Below are positions 1-12,179 of a DNA stretch of 64,000 bases, one piece after another. Both the position numbers and the translations under genes were made by a program. Location of the stretch: positions 53,246-117,245 of the forward strand of contig JTDE01001386.1 of the NCBI GenBank assembly GCA_014338405.1, given 5' to 3'. Below the pieces are notes generated by a model, which worked only from the letters and a program-made list of their open reading frames with translations, made no database searches and was not told the origin of the DNA. Origin of the DNA: Paragonimus skrjabini miyazakii (Eukaryota > Platyhelminthes > Trematoda > Plagiorchiida > Troglotrematidae). Position 1 is the stretch's first letter. Each line of letters begins with the position of its first letter.

Positions 1-213
1 AGGAAAAGTACAGTCAATTCAGTGGTCATCGGTTATAACGTTGTTCTGTTCTTTGCGAACCCATCGTCCCCTGAGGTTGGTGAGTCTACGTAACACAAAG
101 AAAATATTTCAGAAGGAAAAGTACAGTCAATTCAGTGGTCATCGGTTATAACGTTGTTCTGTTCTTTGCGAACCCATCGTCCCCTGAGGTTGGTGAGTCT
201 ACGTAACATAAAG
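1..213. repeat. 113-bp tandem direct repeat (two units seen)
   Basis: Positions 1-100 recur at 114-213 with one visible difference (taacaca versus taacata near the end of each unit). A 13-nt spacer ending in tttcaga separates them, so the period is 113 nt. The first unit starts at the window edge, so the array may continue to the left. This looks like a minisatellite or the edge of a local tandem duplication. No coding content is evident. Confidence 0.9.
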
Positions 214-410
214 CCAGTAAGGTTTCAACTGAATACTAAGTTTTCGTCGTTCATATTTTCAATTCAAAATTCAGGAGAGTTTATACAAACTAAGACCAAC
301 TGACCTTTAGGTCAATTGCATGAAAAGTCCAACTAAAGTTATTTCTCATTAAACTTGACTTTACCGCAATACTCAGTAGAGGTAATGTACACAATTTGTG
401 GTCAGTCAGA

Positions 411-570
411 TATTTCCAGTCGGCCCCTTTCGAAAAGAAGCACTAGACTCGAGTTTCGCTCTCATTAGAGCTAGTCAGTAGTGCATATCATCGCCACTGC
501 CGGGACTTAAACCACGGACATGCTGTTCATGAGGCAACCGTGTTTACCACTGCGCCATTGACCTCACGCT
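411..570 (-). repeat. tRNA-derived SINE-like element, copy 1
   Basis: Read on the minus strand, the sequence has a Pol III A box (TGGCGCAGTGG, 547-557) and a near-consensus B box (GGTTTAAGTCC, within 502-515), spaced as in a tRNA. They are followed by a non-tRNA body at about 414-500. The body recurs nearly unchanged at 52495-52592 and in diverged form at 2130-2290, which makes it an interspersed family rather than a functional tRNA. The tRNA head resembles Gly/Glu-type tRNAs only loosely. Confidence 0.7.
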
Positions 571-575
571 AGGCA

Positions 576-721
576 CGACCGAATTATCATATGTGAACGC
601 TGAACCACTTTCGCTTGTGAGTAATGATCAGGTTGCCCGATCGTCTCAAAATAGAGACACAGTTACTGTCTGTTAACTCCAAACGAAATTGGATGAGCGT
701 TCACATATGATAATTCGGTCG
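576..721. repeat. hairpin with 25-bp perfect inverted repeat
   Basis: Positions 576-600 (starting cgaccgaattatcatatg) are the exact reverse complement of 697-721. The arms enclose 96 nt with no coding content. A foldback element or MITE-like insertion next to the SINE is one reading; arm and loop size also fit a structured non-autonomous DNA element. No target-site duplication is obvious. Confidence 0.8.
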
Positions 722-810
722 CGCTGCAAATCGTGCGCACAGACTTTTGACCATCCCGTTAAAATTTGCTTTCAGAAAGTGCTGCTTCACAAGTTTAGGT
801 TCATTCACGT

Positions 811-1536
811 TTACGAAAACTTACACTGAGATAATAAATCATACTCCCAATGGCCACCTGACTCACCTAACTCATTTAATGATTCACCGAAAAGGATCCT
901 GGTCGTTGAGCGTCTTGGAAAGTGATCATCTAATTCAACTGCTTTTTTACCAATCATTTTCATCCCAATGTAGTCGGCTAGGTCATAGAGAATGAGCCCG
1001 GATTTGGCCGTCAATAGGTGCGCATCCACAGGCTGGATTATATGGTACTTTTGTTTCGCACGGTTGAATTCGTAAGAGTCTTCCTCGGCAACGTTCGCAT
1101 CTTGTACATTTCTTGCCTCAGCTGAGTTGAATTGTTTGAGGATCTCCTCCTGCGATTGAACTGTTAAAAGTAATTGTTGTCCAGGAGTTGGACTATTTTC
1201 TTCCGCTAAGTAGCAGGGAAGGATTCTTCTCTGTGCCTTTTTCTGACGAGAGTGACTACTGTCTGCTGAGTTTCTTTGCTTCAGTCCCGTCACTTCCAGA
1301 TTCAAGGAATCGGCTTGTTTTGTAGGCTTCACTTCCCGTTTCATCTTTTCGCTCTTTTTAATACCTTGGGTTTTCCTCCTACTCGCTGTTTTGTTCAGTT
1401 GAACATATGTCTTTCCTAGATGTTTACTCCGAAATGTAACCGAGGTTTTTCGGTTTGGCCGTGTGTTTTTGACAATATGAAACCCATGACGATTAAATTT
1501 GATTGGTTTCACGGTAACTGAAGATTCGCCTTCCAT
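811..1536 (-). CDS. intronless 241-aa protein, family not recognised
   Basis: This uninterrupted 241-codon reading frame is the longest in the window. Its ATG sits in a strong initiation context (A at -3, G at +4). The N-terminal half is very basic, with lysine/arginine clusters near residues 54-72 and 98-104 that could act as nuclear localisation signals. The middle is polar and acidic. The C-terminal third is more ordered-looking, with a hydrophobic stretch around GLILYDLADYIGMKMIGKK and ending in WEYDLLSQCKFS. There is no signal peptide or membrane segment. It could be a single-exon gene, a retrogene, or the terminal exon of a gene whose other exons lie elsewhere. I do not recognise the family. 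Its length in a sequence where other frames are broken argues that it is real. Confidence 0.6.
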   Translation of the reverse strand: MEGESSVTVKPIKFNRHGFHIVKNTRPNRKTSVTFRSKHLGKTYVQLNKTASRRKTQGIKKSEKMKREVKPTKQADSLNLEVTGLKQRNSADSSHSRQKKAQRRILPCYLAEENSPTPGQQLLLTVQSQEEILKQFNSAEARNVQDANVAEEDSYEFNRAKQKYHIIQPVDAHLLTAKSGLILYDLADYIGMKMIGKKAVELDDHFPRRSTTRILFGESLNELGESGGHWEYDLLSQCKFS

Positions 1537-2129
1537 TTTGGATGTATGGCCTGTTTTTCCCCAATAAGGAAAGTTTTGGTCTTAGACTGCTCGGTTATTT
1601 TCTACGTTGTTTTTGCAAAATGACTGGGTCACGTGGATTTATGTTCAAACAGGAGAAATCAATGCAGTGTCAACCGTTACACATTGAACGATAAGAGTCC
1701 AGCAAAATGAAATGTAGACGAAGGCTTGACGTTAGTTGGTAAGGTGTTATGCCAGTTCTACCGTAACTCGCACACTGATCTGTTTTCCAGTGAATATTTG
1801 CAATCCGTACACAGGACACTTCAGCACATCTGCATGTTTTGAATTTTTGTCCACTCGAGCATACGCCCTTAAATGCCAGACTGTGGTAAACCAAAACGTA
1901 AGGCGTGTAACGAATGAAGCCCTGGTATCACCTTAGTTCATATAACGTGAACAAGGGACTGATGTTGACCATGAACTAAACTGTCCCATTAAGCACCGTC
2001 TATTTCGGGAACTGTTATTGCACTAATGCCAACTAAATATTCACTGATGAACTGAGGACTGATTAGTGGGTTGTTTCTAGATGAGCAAAAGTTTTGATTG
2101 GGGTTTGGAGGGTTAGATTAATTGATATG
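1537..2129. other. non-coding stretch, nothing recognised
   Basis: I see no coding frame, tRNA-like box or repeat that I can support here. It would contain the promoter of the minus-strand ORF ending at 811, but no TATA-like or initiator element stands out. Confidence 0.5.
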
Positions 2130-2290
2130 AAACACCACCCACACCTGATCGCAGTCTTCGCATTCAGACAGGTATTGTCGTTAGCCTACTTCGAAATGAA
2201 ACACAAGACTTGAGTTTTACCCTTTTTATATCGCACCAGTAGTGCATATCCTAGTCCTGACCGGAAGGTGCACTGCGACCCTCATGCTTG
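2130..2290 (-). repeat. diverged SINE-like element, copy 2
   Basis: The same order of blocks as copies 1 and 3 can be followed: the gatcgcag...cgcattc block, the tcgaaa...actcgagttt-like block (here diverged), and the cagtagtgcatatcctag block at 2237-2255. The internal promoter boxes are mutated beyond use. Age and divergence are inferred from the mismatches. Confidence 0.5.
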
Positions 2291-3772
2291 TGTTAGGGAG
2301 TTATTTGCTGTTCGTCCAAAACCGCTTCCATCCAAACAGAATGAGTGGAACTGACCAGAATGGTCGAGAGGTAACCTTGGTTATTTTTTTACCTGTCCGA
2401 CCTTTATTCCGCTATGCTCATTGGAAACCTAGTGACTCCAACTATTTTTTTCCGTAACTGACCTTCCATTTTCGGATTCGAGAGTGTTTTTAGGTCATTA
2501 TACACCATATAAATACCTTGTATTTTTCTCATTGTCGCACACGTTTTTGGAGCGGAACAGAGCTGCTTTAAGCACGCGTCCTTTGGCTTGTCTTGGGAGA
2601 AAATATTGGGACAGTTGCGGTATTTTCGGGACTGAGATTTTCTGGGCTAATTGTTATAAGGAGGAGAGTTCGATTTCTGACGAGCGTACAACTATATCGA
2701 GGACGAACTGGTGTATCCTTTCTAAGGTTCACAACAGCTTGTGAGGCCAGGACGCTGAGTTCCTCCTTTTATGATCCTCAACATTATCTGGCGCCGTCTG
2801 TAGTCAAATTTGATAACTTTCATTGATATGCAAGCCACTTTTGATGGAATACTTCAGCAAGGCCTGCTTTCAGATAACGTCAGTGGTTGGCTGCTACCAG
2901 CAGTTGCGCACGCTTTCTGTCTCTTTACGCCTCTTCTGTTGGTGTGATTGCAGAACAGATTAAAGTTGGTTAAATGAGTTTTAGAAAATCAAATGTTTTA
3001 ACGTGCCTTACTTTAATCAATCCATACAAAAGGACTTCCTACAGCTTTATGTGAGTGCAAATTTTGAACAACCTGTTTTCTCCCAATTTTCTCCACCTCC
3101 CAATTCATAGTCTTGGAGATTAGTTGTAATGTTCTGGCCGTTAACAATCTCCCGTCTAAATAGTTGCTGACGATGCTACCAGAAAACCCCCTCTAATATT
3201 CCGTTTTCATCCGCAGCCACAGGAGATTCAGAGTGCGATATACTTTTATACAACTTCACGACAGAAGCTGTATGGGTGAGAGCCGAACCGTGAGATAACA
3301 TGTCAGTATATTTGCATACTGTGTGTAATTAGCTTGGCTGAGAGCACTGTATATTTTCTGTGAGACTTGTTGATTTAGCAGCTGGCTTGACCAAGAATAC
3401 GCAGACGGTAAGCGCTGATAATTTCTAGGTTGGTTGAAAATCGGTACTTTCATTTCAACGTAGGCGGATTGTGAATTGTGGATGTTCGGGCGAACGTGAT
3501 GTACACTGTGTGGCTTTCTCCATTCACCATTTGCTTGCATTGATAAACCGTAATACTGGAACGCGACTGGGTGCAGCTGGTCAGACTCGCATACCGAGCA
3601 CTCTGAGTTATAGGCTTGTCAGCCACCGGATGTTCAAACCGTATGCACAGATGAACAGCCAGTGTGAATTTACACCGAAATGGGCCGACTTTCCATCTCA
3701 TGTATGTGGTGGAGTGCAGCCAATCATGTACGCCATACCTGCATTGGCCAATCTGGAATGGTAACAAAAACG
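2291..3772. other. non-coding stretch with only chance ORFs
   Basis: Several overlapping 60-105 codon frames occur on both strands here, but none shows a recognisable domain or splice context. I read them as chance ORFs or very old repeat debris. Confidence 0.4.
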
Positions 3773-3856
3773 GACAAGCATGAGCCAGAGGCCCAGTAAG
3801 TCATGCACACAACTTACACAGTCGAAAACTTAAGTGGCGTCAATCACACGACAACG
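3773..3856. repeat. dispersed repeat, copy 1 (partner at 62.6 kb)
   Basis: The block gcatgagcc-a-aggcccagtaag-catgcacac-acttacaca followed by tggcg and acaac motifs also occurs at 62582-62665 in the same orientation. The surrounding sequence shows weaker similarity. It is probably a fragment of a longer interspersed element that I cannot name. Confidence 0.65.
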
Positions 3857-5200
3857 AACTGTATTACAATAGCACTCACTCTTGATCACATGGGCGATTG
3901 ACACCGAGAGGCAAACAACAAATTTTTTTAAAATTCAGACTGAGTTGGTCGACAAAACAATGAGCTTGAGACCATAGGCTTCCGCAGCAAGAATATGAGA
4001 AAGCTGTGCGTTTATGGGACAGAATGTAATTTCAACTACATGTATGAGGCGTGTAACATGGTTCACAAAACCCTTACAGTACAGATCACTAGAGCTAACA
4101 ATATGACAAGACTGAAACAAATAAAACTGCCAACTAATTCTTTTCCTGGGCAGATACCTTGCAGAAAATATTGGTGAAACGAAACGTAAAGATGTTGTGC
4201 ATCCAGTAGACAGTTTCTATTATGAATTGCTTGACCGGTTAATTGTAACTTACCAGTTGCCAGGTTTCCATATTTAGTAAACCACTTTCAGTGTCCACCC
4301 TTATCTCGACCAGCCATAGTAAGGGAATGCGGTCACCTGCGCCTAGCCTATTCTTAGTCGTACTGTTCTGTTGGCACAGTAGCCAACAGAACCTCCAAGG
4401 TACTCACAAGGAGCTTTTTGTTTCGCTTGGGTCAGGTCTAGGTCACTTAAGGCCAGAGTGGACTTTTACTATTCTGTCACCTACCCCGGTCGCTATTCCC
4501 TCAGGCTTGGAGACTGTGATCGATCTGTTATTCAGCTTAGTCAAAATAGAGAGAAGGACACTGACAAGCGTACATCAGGAACAGGTAGCCAGTTCTAGCT
4601 AACCAGATCCAGTACTCTCCATGTACTGCGTATGGTTCATCTGCAGAGTAAACAAATTGTCTCAGCACTGACAGTTATTTCATCTAAAGCTGTATATTGT
4701 CCTCTTAGTCGTGGTCCGCCTATGTGATCTGGTTCTGACATGATATTTGACCCAGTTTAACTTACGCACGGCATTTTCCAAGACAATGCATGTCACTAGA
4801 GAACAACGCACCTCAATTTGGACAACATTTTTTGAACCAACTGTTCACCCCATATGGGTAAAATGGTTAGATAAGACATGTTGACAGGAAGGATACCGCT
4901 CGACAATAAGGCGACAAAACTGAGATGTAACCAGTGACGCTTGTCGCTTTGGTAGCAAGGCTATAAAATGGCACGTCGGAGTCCACAAATGGCACGGTAA
5001 ACATAAAAACGCAGTACGACATGCCTTCAATTCTACGGGAAAGTTGTTAGTTTATGATCAGTCTTTTTAGTAATTTACAAGTCTGTGTGGTTCAGGAATG
5101 CAGCCTTATGCTATCCATCGTTTGATAAAAAATTTGTCATGGTGTAGCGAAAAGGCGTCCAATAAAGCACAATCTTTATTGTCCAACACGCTAGTTCACA
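3857..5200. other. non-coding stretch, one unassigned 103-codon frame
   Basis: The only notable frame is 4291-4602 on the plus strand, which has no recognisable domain and low-complexity serine/leucine composition. No repeat boundaries or RNA genes were recognised. Confidence 0.35.
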
Positions 5201-6500
5201 TGCTACGCGCGCCCTCGCGTTTATGAGTCAGCATTCCAGTCCACAACACCCCCAGGTTTCCGTTCACGCGTCGTGTGCGATTCTGCCCGGTTTAGGTGTG
5301 TGATCGGCGCCGTCTATCAGGGGGTTTTCCGCCTACCGTTCTTCGTCCATTGGTCCGATTCCGTTGAGCGATGGCTCGTCCGGCACTCGTGTTGTTCTCC
5401 ATCTATCCACAATCGGCTTTGATCGTATTCCACGGTGGTGTCGAGATATTCCCCCGAGTGTTGGAATAATCGAGCCTCCGATTTCGTCGTCCAGTCTATT
5501 TTGCCTGTCATGTCTCGCCCGTTGGTCCGATCCGGTCGAGCGATGACTCATCCGACTTCCCCCGTTGTCCGCCATCCGATCGTTGAGGGTTGTGGACGTG
5601 CCTGCCTTCCGCGTTGAGGTACTCCGCCGAGTGCTTGAATACTCGCACCTCCGGCCTGGCAATCCACCACAATGGTAACACAGTCCGTTGGGGAAATTAC
5701 CACATTTTTAACATGTCCATTTGTGCTTATGGATGCATGCTGGTTCCCAGCCCAGCATTGCCTTTCAAACACCGAAGCAGTTACAGGCATGTATCAGTAG
5801 TCATTTGCTATCGTTGGTTGACCACGCAGGCCAAAGCACTGGGACGGTGGAACCGAAGTGAAATGCGCGTTCCCCCGCGTTCCTGCCGCGATGGCTGTGG
5901 TTACAGCAGTGCGTTGGGACGGCTCGCTAACCCGACCCGGTTAGGGGGCCTGTTCGTCGGGTAAGCCTTATCAGTTTGGATTCCGGATTTTGTAGCCTGG
6001 TCCACACTTCGTGGACCACCGGTATTACTCTGGGTCTGTCAACTCTACCCTTAGTTGTCGTGGTAGCAGTCAAGCTACCACTCAGATAGCTACCGCTCTG
6101 AAACAGGGCTTGCCCGACCCATCCGACCGTTCGGACGACGATGACTAAGGGCCACGTCAACCTGATTGGATCGTTCATGTACCGACCGAACAGATGACCG
6201 ATTTGCCACAGATGTCCGTGTGCTTTCTGCGCCGTACGAATACACCTGTGCTGTACGAGTACACCTGCACTGTCATTTCTCACCCCGTGCACGTCAGCCT
6301 GCACCCCCATCAGCCTAGTTGTCGTGTCCAGGCCCATTAGCTTCGTTTACCTTCAGCACCCGGTGGATCTGTCTTCACATTCCGTATGAGCCAACTAATC
6401 CCTATCTGTCAGCCTACTTGTGGGTACAGTTGTTGTGCGATCTTGTTCTTCGTTGAACCCGGAGGAATCCTTTAGTAGGACATCTTAAATTGATATCGGG
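5200..6500. other. GC-rich block of unknown origin
   Basis: This block is visibly richer in G+C than the A+T-rich flanks and carries many CpG dinucleotides. A diverged tandem repeat occupies 5340-5672, and a 136-codon minus-strand frame (5927-6337) shows no recognisable domain. CpG density together with frame openness on both strands suggests transposon-derived DNA, perhaps part of an LTR or non-LTR element, but I could not match protein motifs. Confidence 0.5.
5340..5672. repeat. two diverged tandem units of about 165 bp
   Basis: Unit 1 (about 5344-5493) and unit 2 (about 5509-5672) share the ordered landmarks ttggtccgat-ccg-tcgagcgatg-ctc-tcc, ccatc-atc, gaggtact/gagatatt-cc-ccgagtg-ttg-aata and cgcctccg. 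A third, more diverged unit lies at about 7590-7770. Both strands are partly open across the units. Confidence 0.65.
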
Positions 6501-7084
6501 ACATCTTAAACTGGAAAAGTTGTAGACCGTCATTCTGTGGCATGACTAGAATGTAACGCCACGCCCATCCCCCAGTAAGCGGTTTTCACTAGCATGCATC
6601 CTCTTCAACTTCCAATGCCTGTTTGCAAACACCACTGCAGTTAGTCACACAAGCATGCATCCACATGCACTCACAACGCACCCCGCCTCTAGCAACAGCA
6701 TATGACGCGTGACTCAACACTGCGTTGACAAGAGAGAGAACATCCGCACATGTGAACAGATCATGGCTGGGTCTTATGTGGACCGGTGAGTATACACAGC
6801 TACTGTGCACTGTGAACTACACAGAGATTCCGTCCTGGAGACCAATACCTCAGTGTCTACAGACATTACAAGATAACCATGGATTCCATTCCTGTATTCT
6901 GTTCGAATCACTGCCGTAAGTGTACTGAGCGTAGTTTGTCATTATTTGCCTTACAACCTCTTTGTGCATCCTCTTGGTGTTATTTAGATGATTGGCGATT
7001 TTACTGCTACTACTTACAAAGTATTGTAATTGACAACCCATCATCTAAAACTTCAACATCATCATCATCATAACAGTCATGAGC
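6501..7084. other. non-coding stretch with a short ATC microsatellite
   Basis: A short (ATC)n run lies at about 7053-7071. The motif agcatgcatcc occurs twice (about 6592 and 6651). No gene is recognised. Confidence 0.5.
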
Positions 7085-7109
7085 CTGACCGGGCTGCCGC
7101 TCGCCCCAA

Positions 7110-7240
7110 CATTGACTTGGAATATCCTAGAAGAAAACGTTACTAATACGGTTGAAAATTATTAAAACAAGACTAGGCGGAAGAACTAGAAATGGTATGG
7201 ATACAGGTATGCCATTGACTGCGACACATCGCCATCACGG
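7110..7240. repeat. dispersed repeat, copy 1 (partner at 47.6 kb)
   Basis: The landmarks ata-cctagaa, attaaaacaagact followed by ggaagaac-agaaatg, then acaggtatgc and a g-c-gcgac block recur in the same order at about 47565-47670. At 47.5 kb the block follows a tRNA-like B box, so the shared part may be a SINE body. Confidence 0.55.
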
Positions 7241-7589
7241 AACACCACTTACAAATCACCACGTTGGAATTAGCTCACTTAAACTCTGTCCAGCGACGAC
7301 TGTCCTCGGTGGCTGACAATTTTAATTTATCTTGAATGAACAAATATGCACACTTCCCCTGTTCAACACTCAATAAAACTAGTCACAAGGTAAGAGATTA
7401 CAAGTGACGCAATTTGACGAAGATACTGTGGTGGTAGGTCATTCAACAAAACAGGGCTTCATTGGCCAATTTGTACGTTTCCACACCGTTCGCTTATGAA
7501 CTGGAATTTCAGTCCACAACGCAGTAATGTTTTCACTTACACGTCTTGTGAAACTCTGGTTGCTTCTGCGCGTTTGGTTGACATTTTCT

Positions 7590-7770
7590 ATCGTGGATTT
7601 TTGTCTTCTATTCCTCACCTGTTGGACCGATTTCGCTCAACAACGATTCGCTTATTCTGTCGTATTGTTCGTGATCCATCTGTTGCGGGCGTTGACGAGA
7701 TCCCAATACCGCGCCGAGGTAATCCACTGGTTGTTGAACTATTCGCATCTCCAACCCGGTCACCTACCAC
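7590..7770. repeat. diverged third unit of the 5.3-kb tandem repeat
   Basis: The order cctgttggaccgat, cg-tc--caacgattcgct, gttcgtgatccatc, gttg-gggcgttg, ccgcg-cgaggta, cactggttg and gaactattcgcatctcc, ending in the ggtc/cctaccac block, follows that of the units at 5344-5672. It lies about 2 kb away and is more A+T rich. Confidence 0.55.
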
Positions 7771-7779
7771 AGTATGAGA

Positions 7780-10700
7780 GCATGTTTTGCTTTAAATCCA
7801 AATCCATTTGTCAGGAATTTATTTGAACTTTCCCCGAACTGAATTGTAGTTGTGACGCTTTCGGCAAGTCATAGATTTTACATACAACCGTTCAGTTTTT
7901 CTGTTATTCCTGTTGGGACACAGTTTGAGCCTTTATGTGATCAACCGAAAACAATATAGTTCCAGGCAGGTGACATGGCTAGTTGGTTCAAAGTTAATGT
8001 AGTGAGGAGGAGCCATCTTACAATACTACTCACACCCTTGCTATTCAATAGTGGGGCCATAGCGTAAATTTTGACATTGAAGTAGCCGCAGGAAAAATAC
8101 AAGAAGAAAAATCGCAGTGCAGCAGCGCACGAAATAGTTCCTGGTATGTAAAGGAAGTGAGCATTGACGTCTATGACAACCGTGACGTTTTGAGCCCAGT
8201 ACTGTACACAGATGAGTGTATTGTTTGTTGTTACGTTGAAACGCATAACCCAAGTGTTGGTTTCTTATATAAATACATAACCCTTGCTCCACCCGTGTTA
8301 TTGACTCACAACATTGAGTTAGTCGATCTGATCCAAAAACATCGACATATTTCGATCGAGCAAAAGGGCTAATTGAGTCAAGCACATGCTTACTCTGGCA
8401 ATCAGATAAAGAAGCTTCCGAGCATTATCATTCTACCACCAAACACGAACTCCGTTTACGTCACACTGAGAAAAGCTGAGTGTATCGGCAAAACGTCACA
8501 AATTAAGACAGATCAATCAAAGTTACACCCAGCTGCTAAGAAGATATGTTTGACTAAATCTATTGAAAAGGAGGTCATCAACTACTGGATTTGTTAAAAT
8601 TTGTTTGGTATGTTCCTCCCACTGTGTTCAGTGCGAGTTCGGATGTTGGGTTTTTTGGAGGGTCAGTCCTCAATTTGTTACAGTTTTGCCATTTGTTGTA
8701 TGAACTGAACAGTTGTACTGAGTTTTATATCATGGCTGCACATAGTATCTGTTTTCCTCATTGGGTACTTACTAAAACTTTCTTATTCAGTATTGTTTGA
8801 CAAAATCTAAACGTAATCGATACCTGACTGTTTTAATTGGTTCATTTTACTTTGAATGGTGGCCAATTTGTGAGGTAGCTTTCAGTTGTTCCAATCTGAA
8901 TGCTTTTACTGTTGGATAATTTGAATATCTGGTAAGTTTACATACAAGACGATAGAGATCCTCTTTATTGTAATTTTCGTCAATAGTGCTGTATACCTTT
9001 CAACCCTTTCGGTCGTCTTCTCTGGTGTTGTGTCGGACTAGAAAGAGAGTCCAGCTGACCCGATCGTCTAACGTAGCGTTACTGGAATTGTCGACTATGT
9101 GTTACTGAATGGAGTACTTTGAATCCCTAAAAATAATTTAACACCGACTGTCTCCAAAATCTGAGGAGGAACGACTTGATTTATGAAACAAATCACTGTA
9201 GCTTCATATTTGAAAGGTCTCAGATACCCAAAGTGTATAGCTTGCCCAAAAATCACAAACCCGGCATAACTTTGTGATAGATGTTATAGGTGATCAGTTC
9301 GTCACATCGTGAACTGGTCCAGAGGCTGGTCGGATTGGCGGAAACAGTAAGCAAAAGGATAGTTGAACGTAACCTCAAGCCGATCGCTTTGTACCCGAAA
9401 GTTTGCAGCCTTTGTTTCAATATATAGCATCTATGGGTTCTATGATTTTGTTGAAAAACTTAAACCTTTCTATGCAGTTTTTTATCTCCATCTGATCACC
9501 CGCATACTCTACAATGTAATTTCACCAATTTTCTTAACACACAGCCAGTAATTCCGAGAATCGCTTTTTGTGAACAGGTACGCGATACTATTTCAGGGAG
9601 GTTATGTGATCCGTGTTCGGTGTTCTGCTGCTCTACTTTTTAGTTCTCGCTTAGCGTGCGTACCGTGGACCTGTGAACAACAACAACGATTCTATGTATT
9701 CAGACACAAATTCTTTCAATTAGTTCCAGGATTTTCAAGTCCAACACATTAAAGTATCTAATACATTAAACTTATATAAGTGAGTTGTTATGTGTTCAGT
9801 TAATGGTAACGGGTGACCTATGTGCGTCACGCAAGGTGTCTTTTGTCATCTTGCTAAACCAAGTTGTGTTTATTGTCATGTTAACAGATGCCAACCGAAT
9901 ACGGTATCGTCGCTTTCTCTTAATACATGTTATTTTATACAAATTTTCTCTTTGTGATGCTTAACTTCCGCGTGCTGGCCAGCAGCCATACAAAATAATG
10001 ACATCCTCTAAGTAGCCAGTTCACATTCAGGCTTCCCGTATTGGTTATGTAGACATATTCGTAGTGCATATTCGTAGTTTTCAAGTGAGTGCATCTCATT
10101 AACGTTTTCTTCTAAATATATCCTGATTTTACACAACTTACTTTATTTATAATGTAAGGTAATTTATACATATCTTACTGTATAATATATTCCGTCCAGC
10201 TAATTCCTCTGAGCAATTTTTTGCAAAAATTATGATGGTAATATTGCTTCTTGTATTCGGTAATTAATTATTTTGGGTCGTTGACCAGTTTGCGTTTTCA
10301 ATTATCTGTAATTTGACTCTCAACAATAACTTTCTTTCATGTGGTTTGATGGCAGTTAGATAACAGTGTCAACCACTGAAGTAGTGTTTCTTTTGTAATT
10401 CTTCATGAGTGTGGTGTTGAGGAAAAAAGAACCCATTCCTTCGAGTTTTAACTAATTGACATAACGTTCACTCAGATGAATCAATTGTGTATAACAGTCC
10501 AATTTAAATCTGAGAGTAGACTTGGTCTCAATGAAGATAGTGTGTTGGAACCATATTGTGCTAATTGTTGATGGTAATTTCGGGGACTGTTTGCGTGGTT
10601 TTTGTTGTTATGACATCGCTCATTTGGCCTCAACGAAGTTGTAGAATTCCATATGAAGCCGCCATTCTTTAACGAGCAGTTCATGACTCATCCAAGTTGG

Positions 10701-11800
10701 TCTTGCTACAAATAACATAGCACGTTAGAGGAAAGCACATACCAGAGGAAGATCGCTTTATGCTAATGCGATATGTGTTGCGTATATCATGAAAAATGAT
10801 AGTGTGTACATTTTATTGCATCATTTGTCTAAATTCCATTTTAACGGCGGGAACCAACGCACATTTTTCACTGTGTCAGTTAATTGACTGTGCCGAAAAA
10901 TAAGGACGATGAAAGTCTAAGCGTCACTAAGTAGCCTCAATTTACCAAAGAAACAATGCTCTTTTTGTAGAGAAATGGCAATGTTTATATTACCTGTCGG
11001 TATCGCGCGGTAACCAGGCTGAGTTTTGATGGATCACTTCGGTACCGCTTATCACGGACACGATTCAAAGAACTCCGTTGTTTAAAACTGACGTACGCTC
11101 AAACGAATTGTTTTATTTGACAAATTCTTACAAATAAATTGGACCTAATATTTGACCATTGTTCCGTTTGATTGACTTTAAATAATCCCAGTTTCTTCCG
11201 CAATTGCATGGCTGTGGCCTTTGACTGGCCAATGAGGAACTTGCTCCGGTCTACTCACACTATTCTGCCTATATATGTGTGTGTGATTAAAGCGCCAATT
11301 TGGTGGGGGTAGTCAGGCTTGTGAGCAGCACTGATACGGAGGACTATGCTAACATGGATTTCGGTCCTATCAGGCTTAACAACCTCGTATATGTCGAAAG
11401 AGCGCAGCCAGACAACAGGCGGTAGTACTCTTATGAGTGTCTGACGTACTATCAAACAAATAAGGGTAGTTAGATAGTGAAAAGCGATCCTATGAGCATA
11501 GAGCAGAAAGTGTTTCATAGTTGCGACACCGTTATATTCCCAGTAAAGAAGAATGGATTAGAAGAGAGCACCCAGGGACAAGGATCATTCCAATTGTCTG
11601 ATGGTTTACTGTGGCCGCGGGTGTATTAATCAATACAGCAAAAAAGATTTCGGAATAACACAGAAACATGAAAATGGTTTAGATACATGCACTGCATTTA
11701 GCAGTGACCAGAATCATATGTCAACGTTTTACCAAATGCGTCCTCAAGTTTGTCATAATATCTAGTCATTGGCTGTAGTGGAATTCCCCCAAGAAAACGC
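7780..11800. other. long gene-free stretch
   Basis: Only short, mutually overlapping frames occur here, and none shows a domain or convincing splice context. I see no tRNA boxes, satellites or transposon protein motifs. The sequence is A+T rich with many TAA/TTA runs, as in ordinary intergenic DNA. Confidence 0.5.
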
Positions 11801-12179
11801 TGTTTTCCATTATCTAACAGGCCAGACTTTTGGGTCCCTGACCCGCATTAGAGTCCCTCGAACCAACTCCCTTCTGAGACACAATTGTCCGCGAAGTATA
11901 AGAAGTCATCATTCATCTAACGGACCTGCCCACTGGATTTAACTTTCTTCCTCCTCTGCTTGTAACGTCCACCTTCCAAGCCAAGACAGTTGATGAACAC
12001 AGGCCCTTCTAACGTCCGTACTCTCAGACACAGATACACAAGCTAATCTAGCGAACGACGCCTCAAGTCTGGAGCAAGCTGTGAACTGTACCTGACTGGG
12101 GATTGATTCAAAAAGCAGAAATCTCAACAGATTTGTAAATGCCTTACGAAAAGGTCCATCCCACAACACCATTGCAGCT

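Noticed and set aside
1..213. CRISPR array
   Set aside because: Two long near-identical units with a 13-nt spacer in eukaryotic DNA is a tandem duplication, not a CRISPR.
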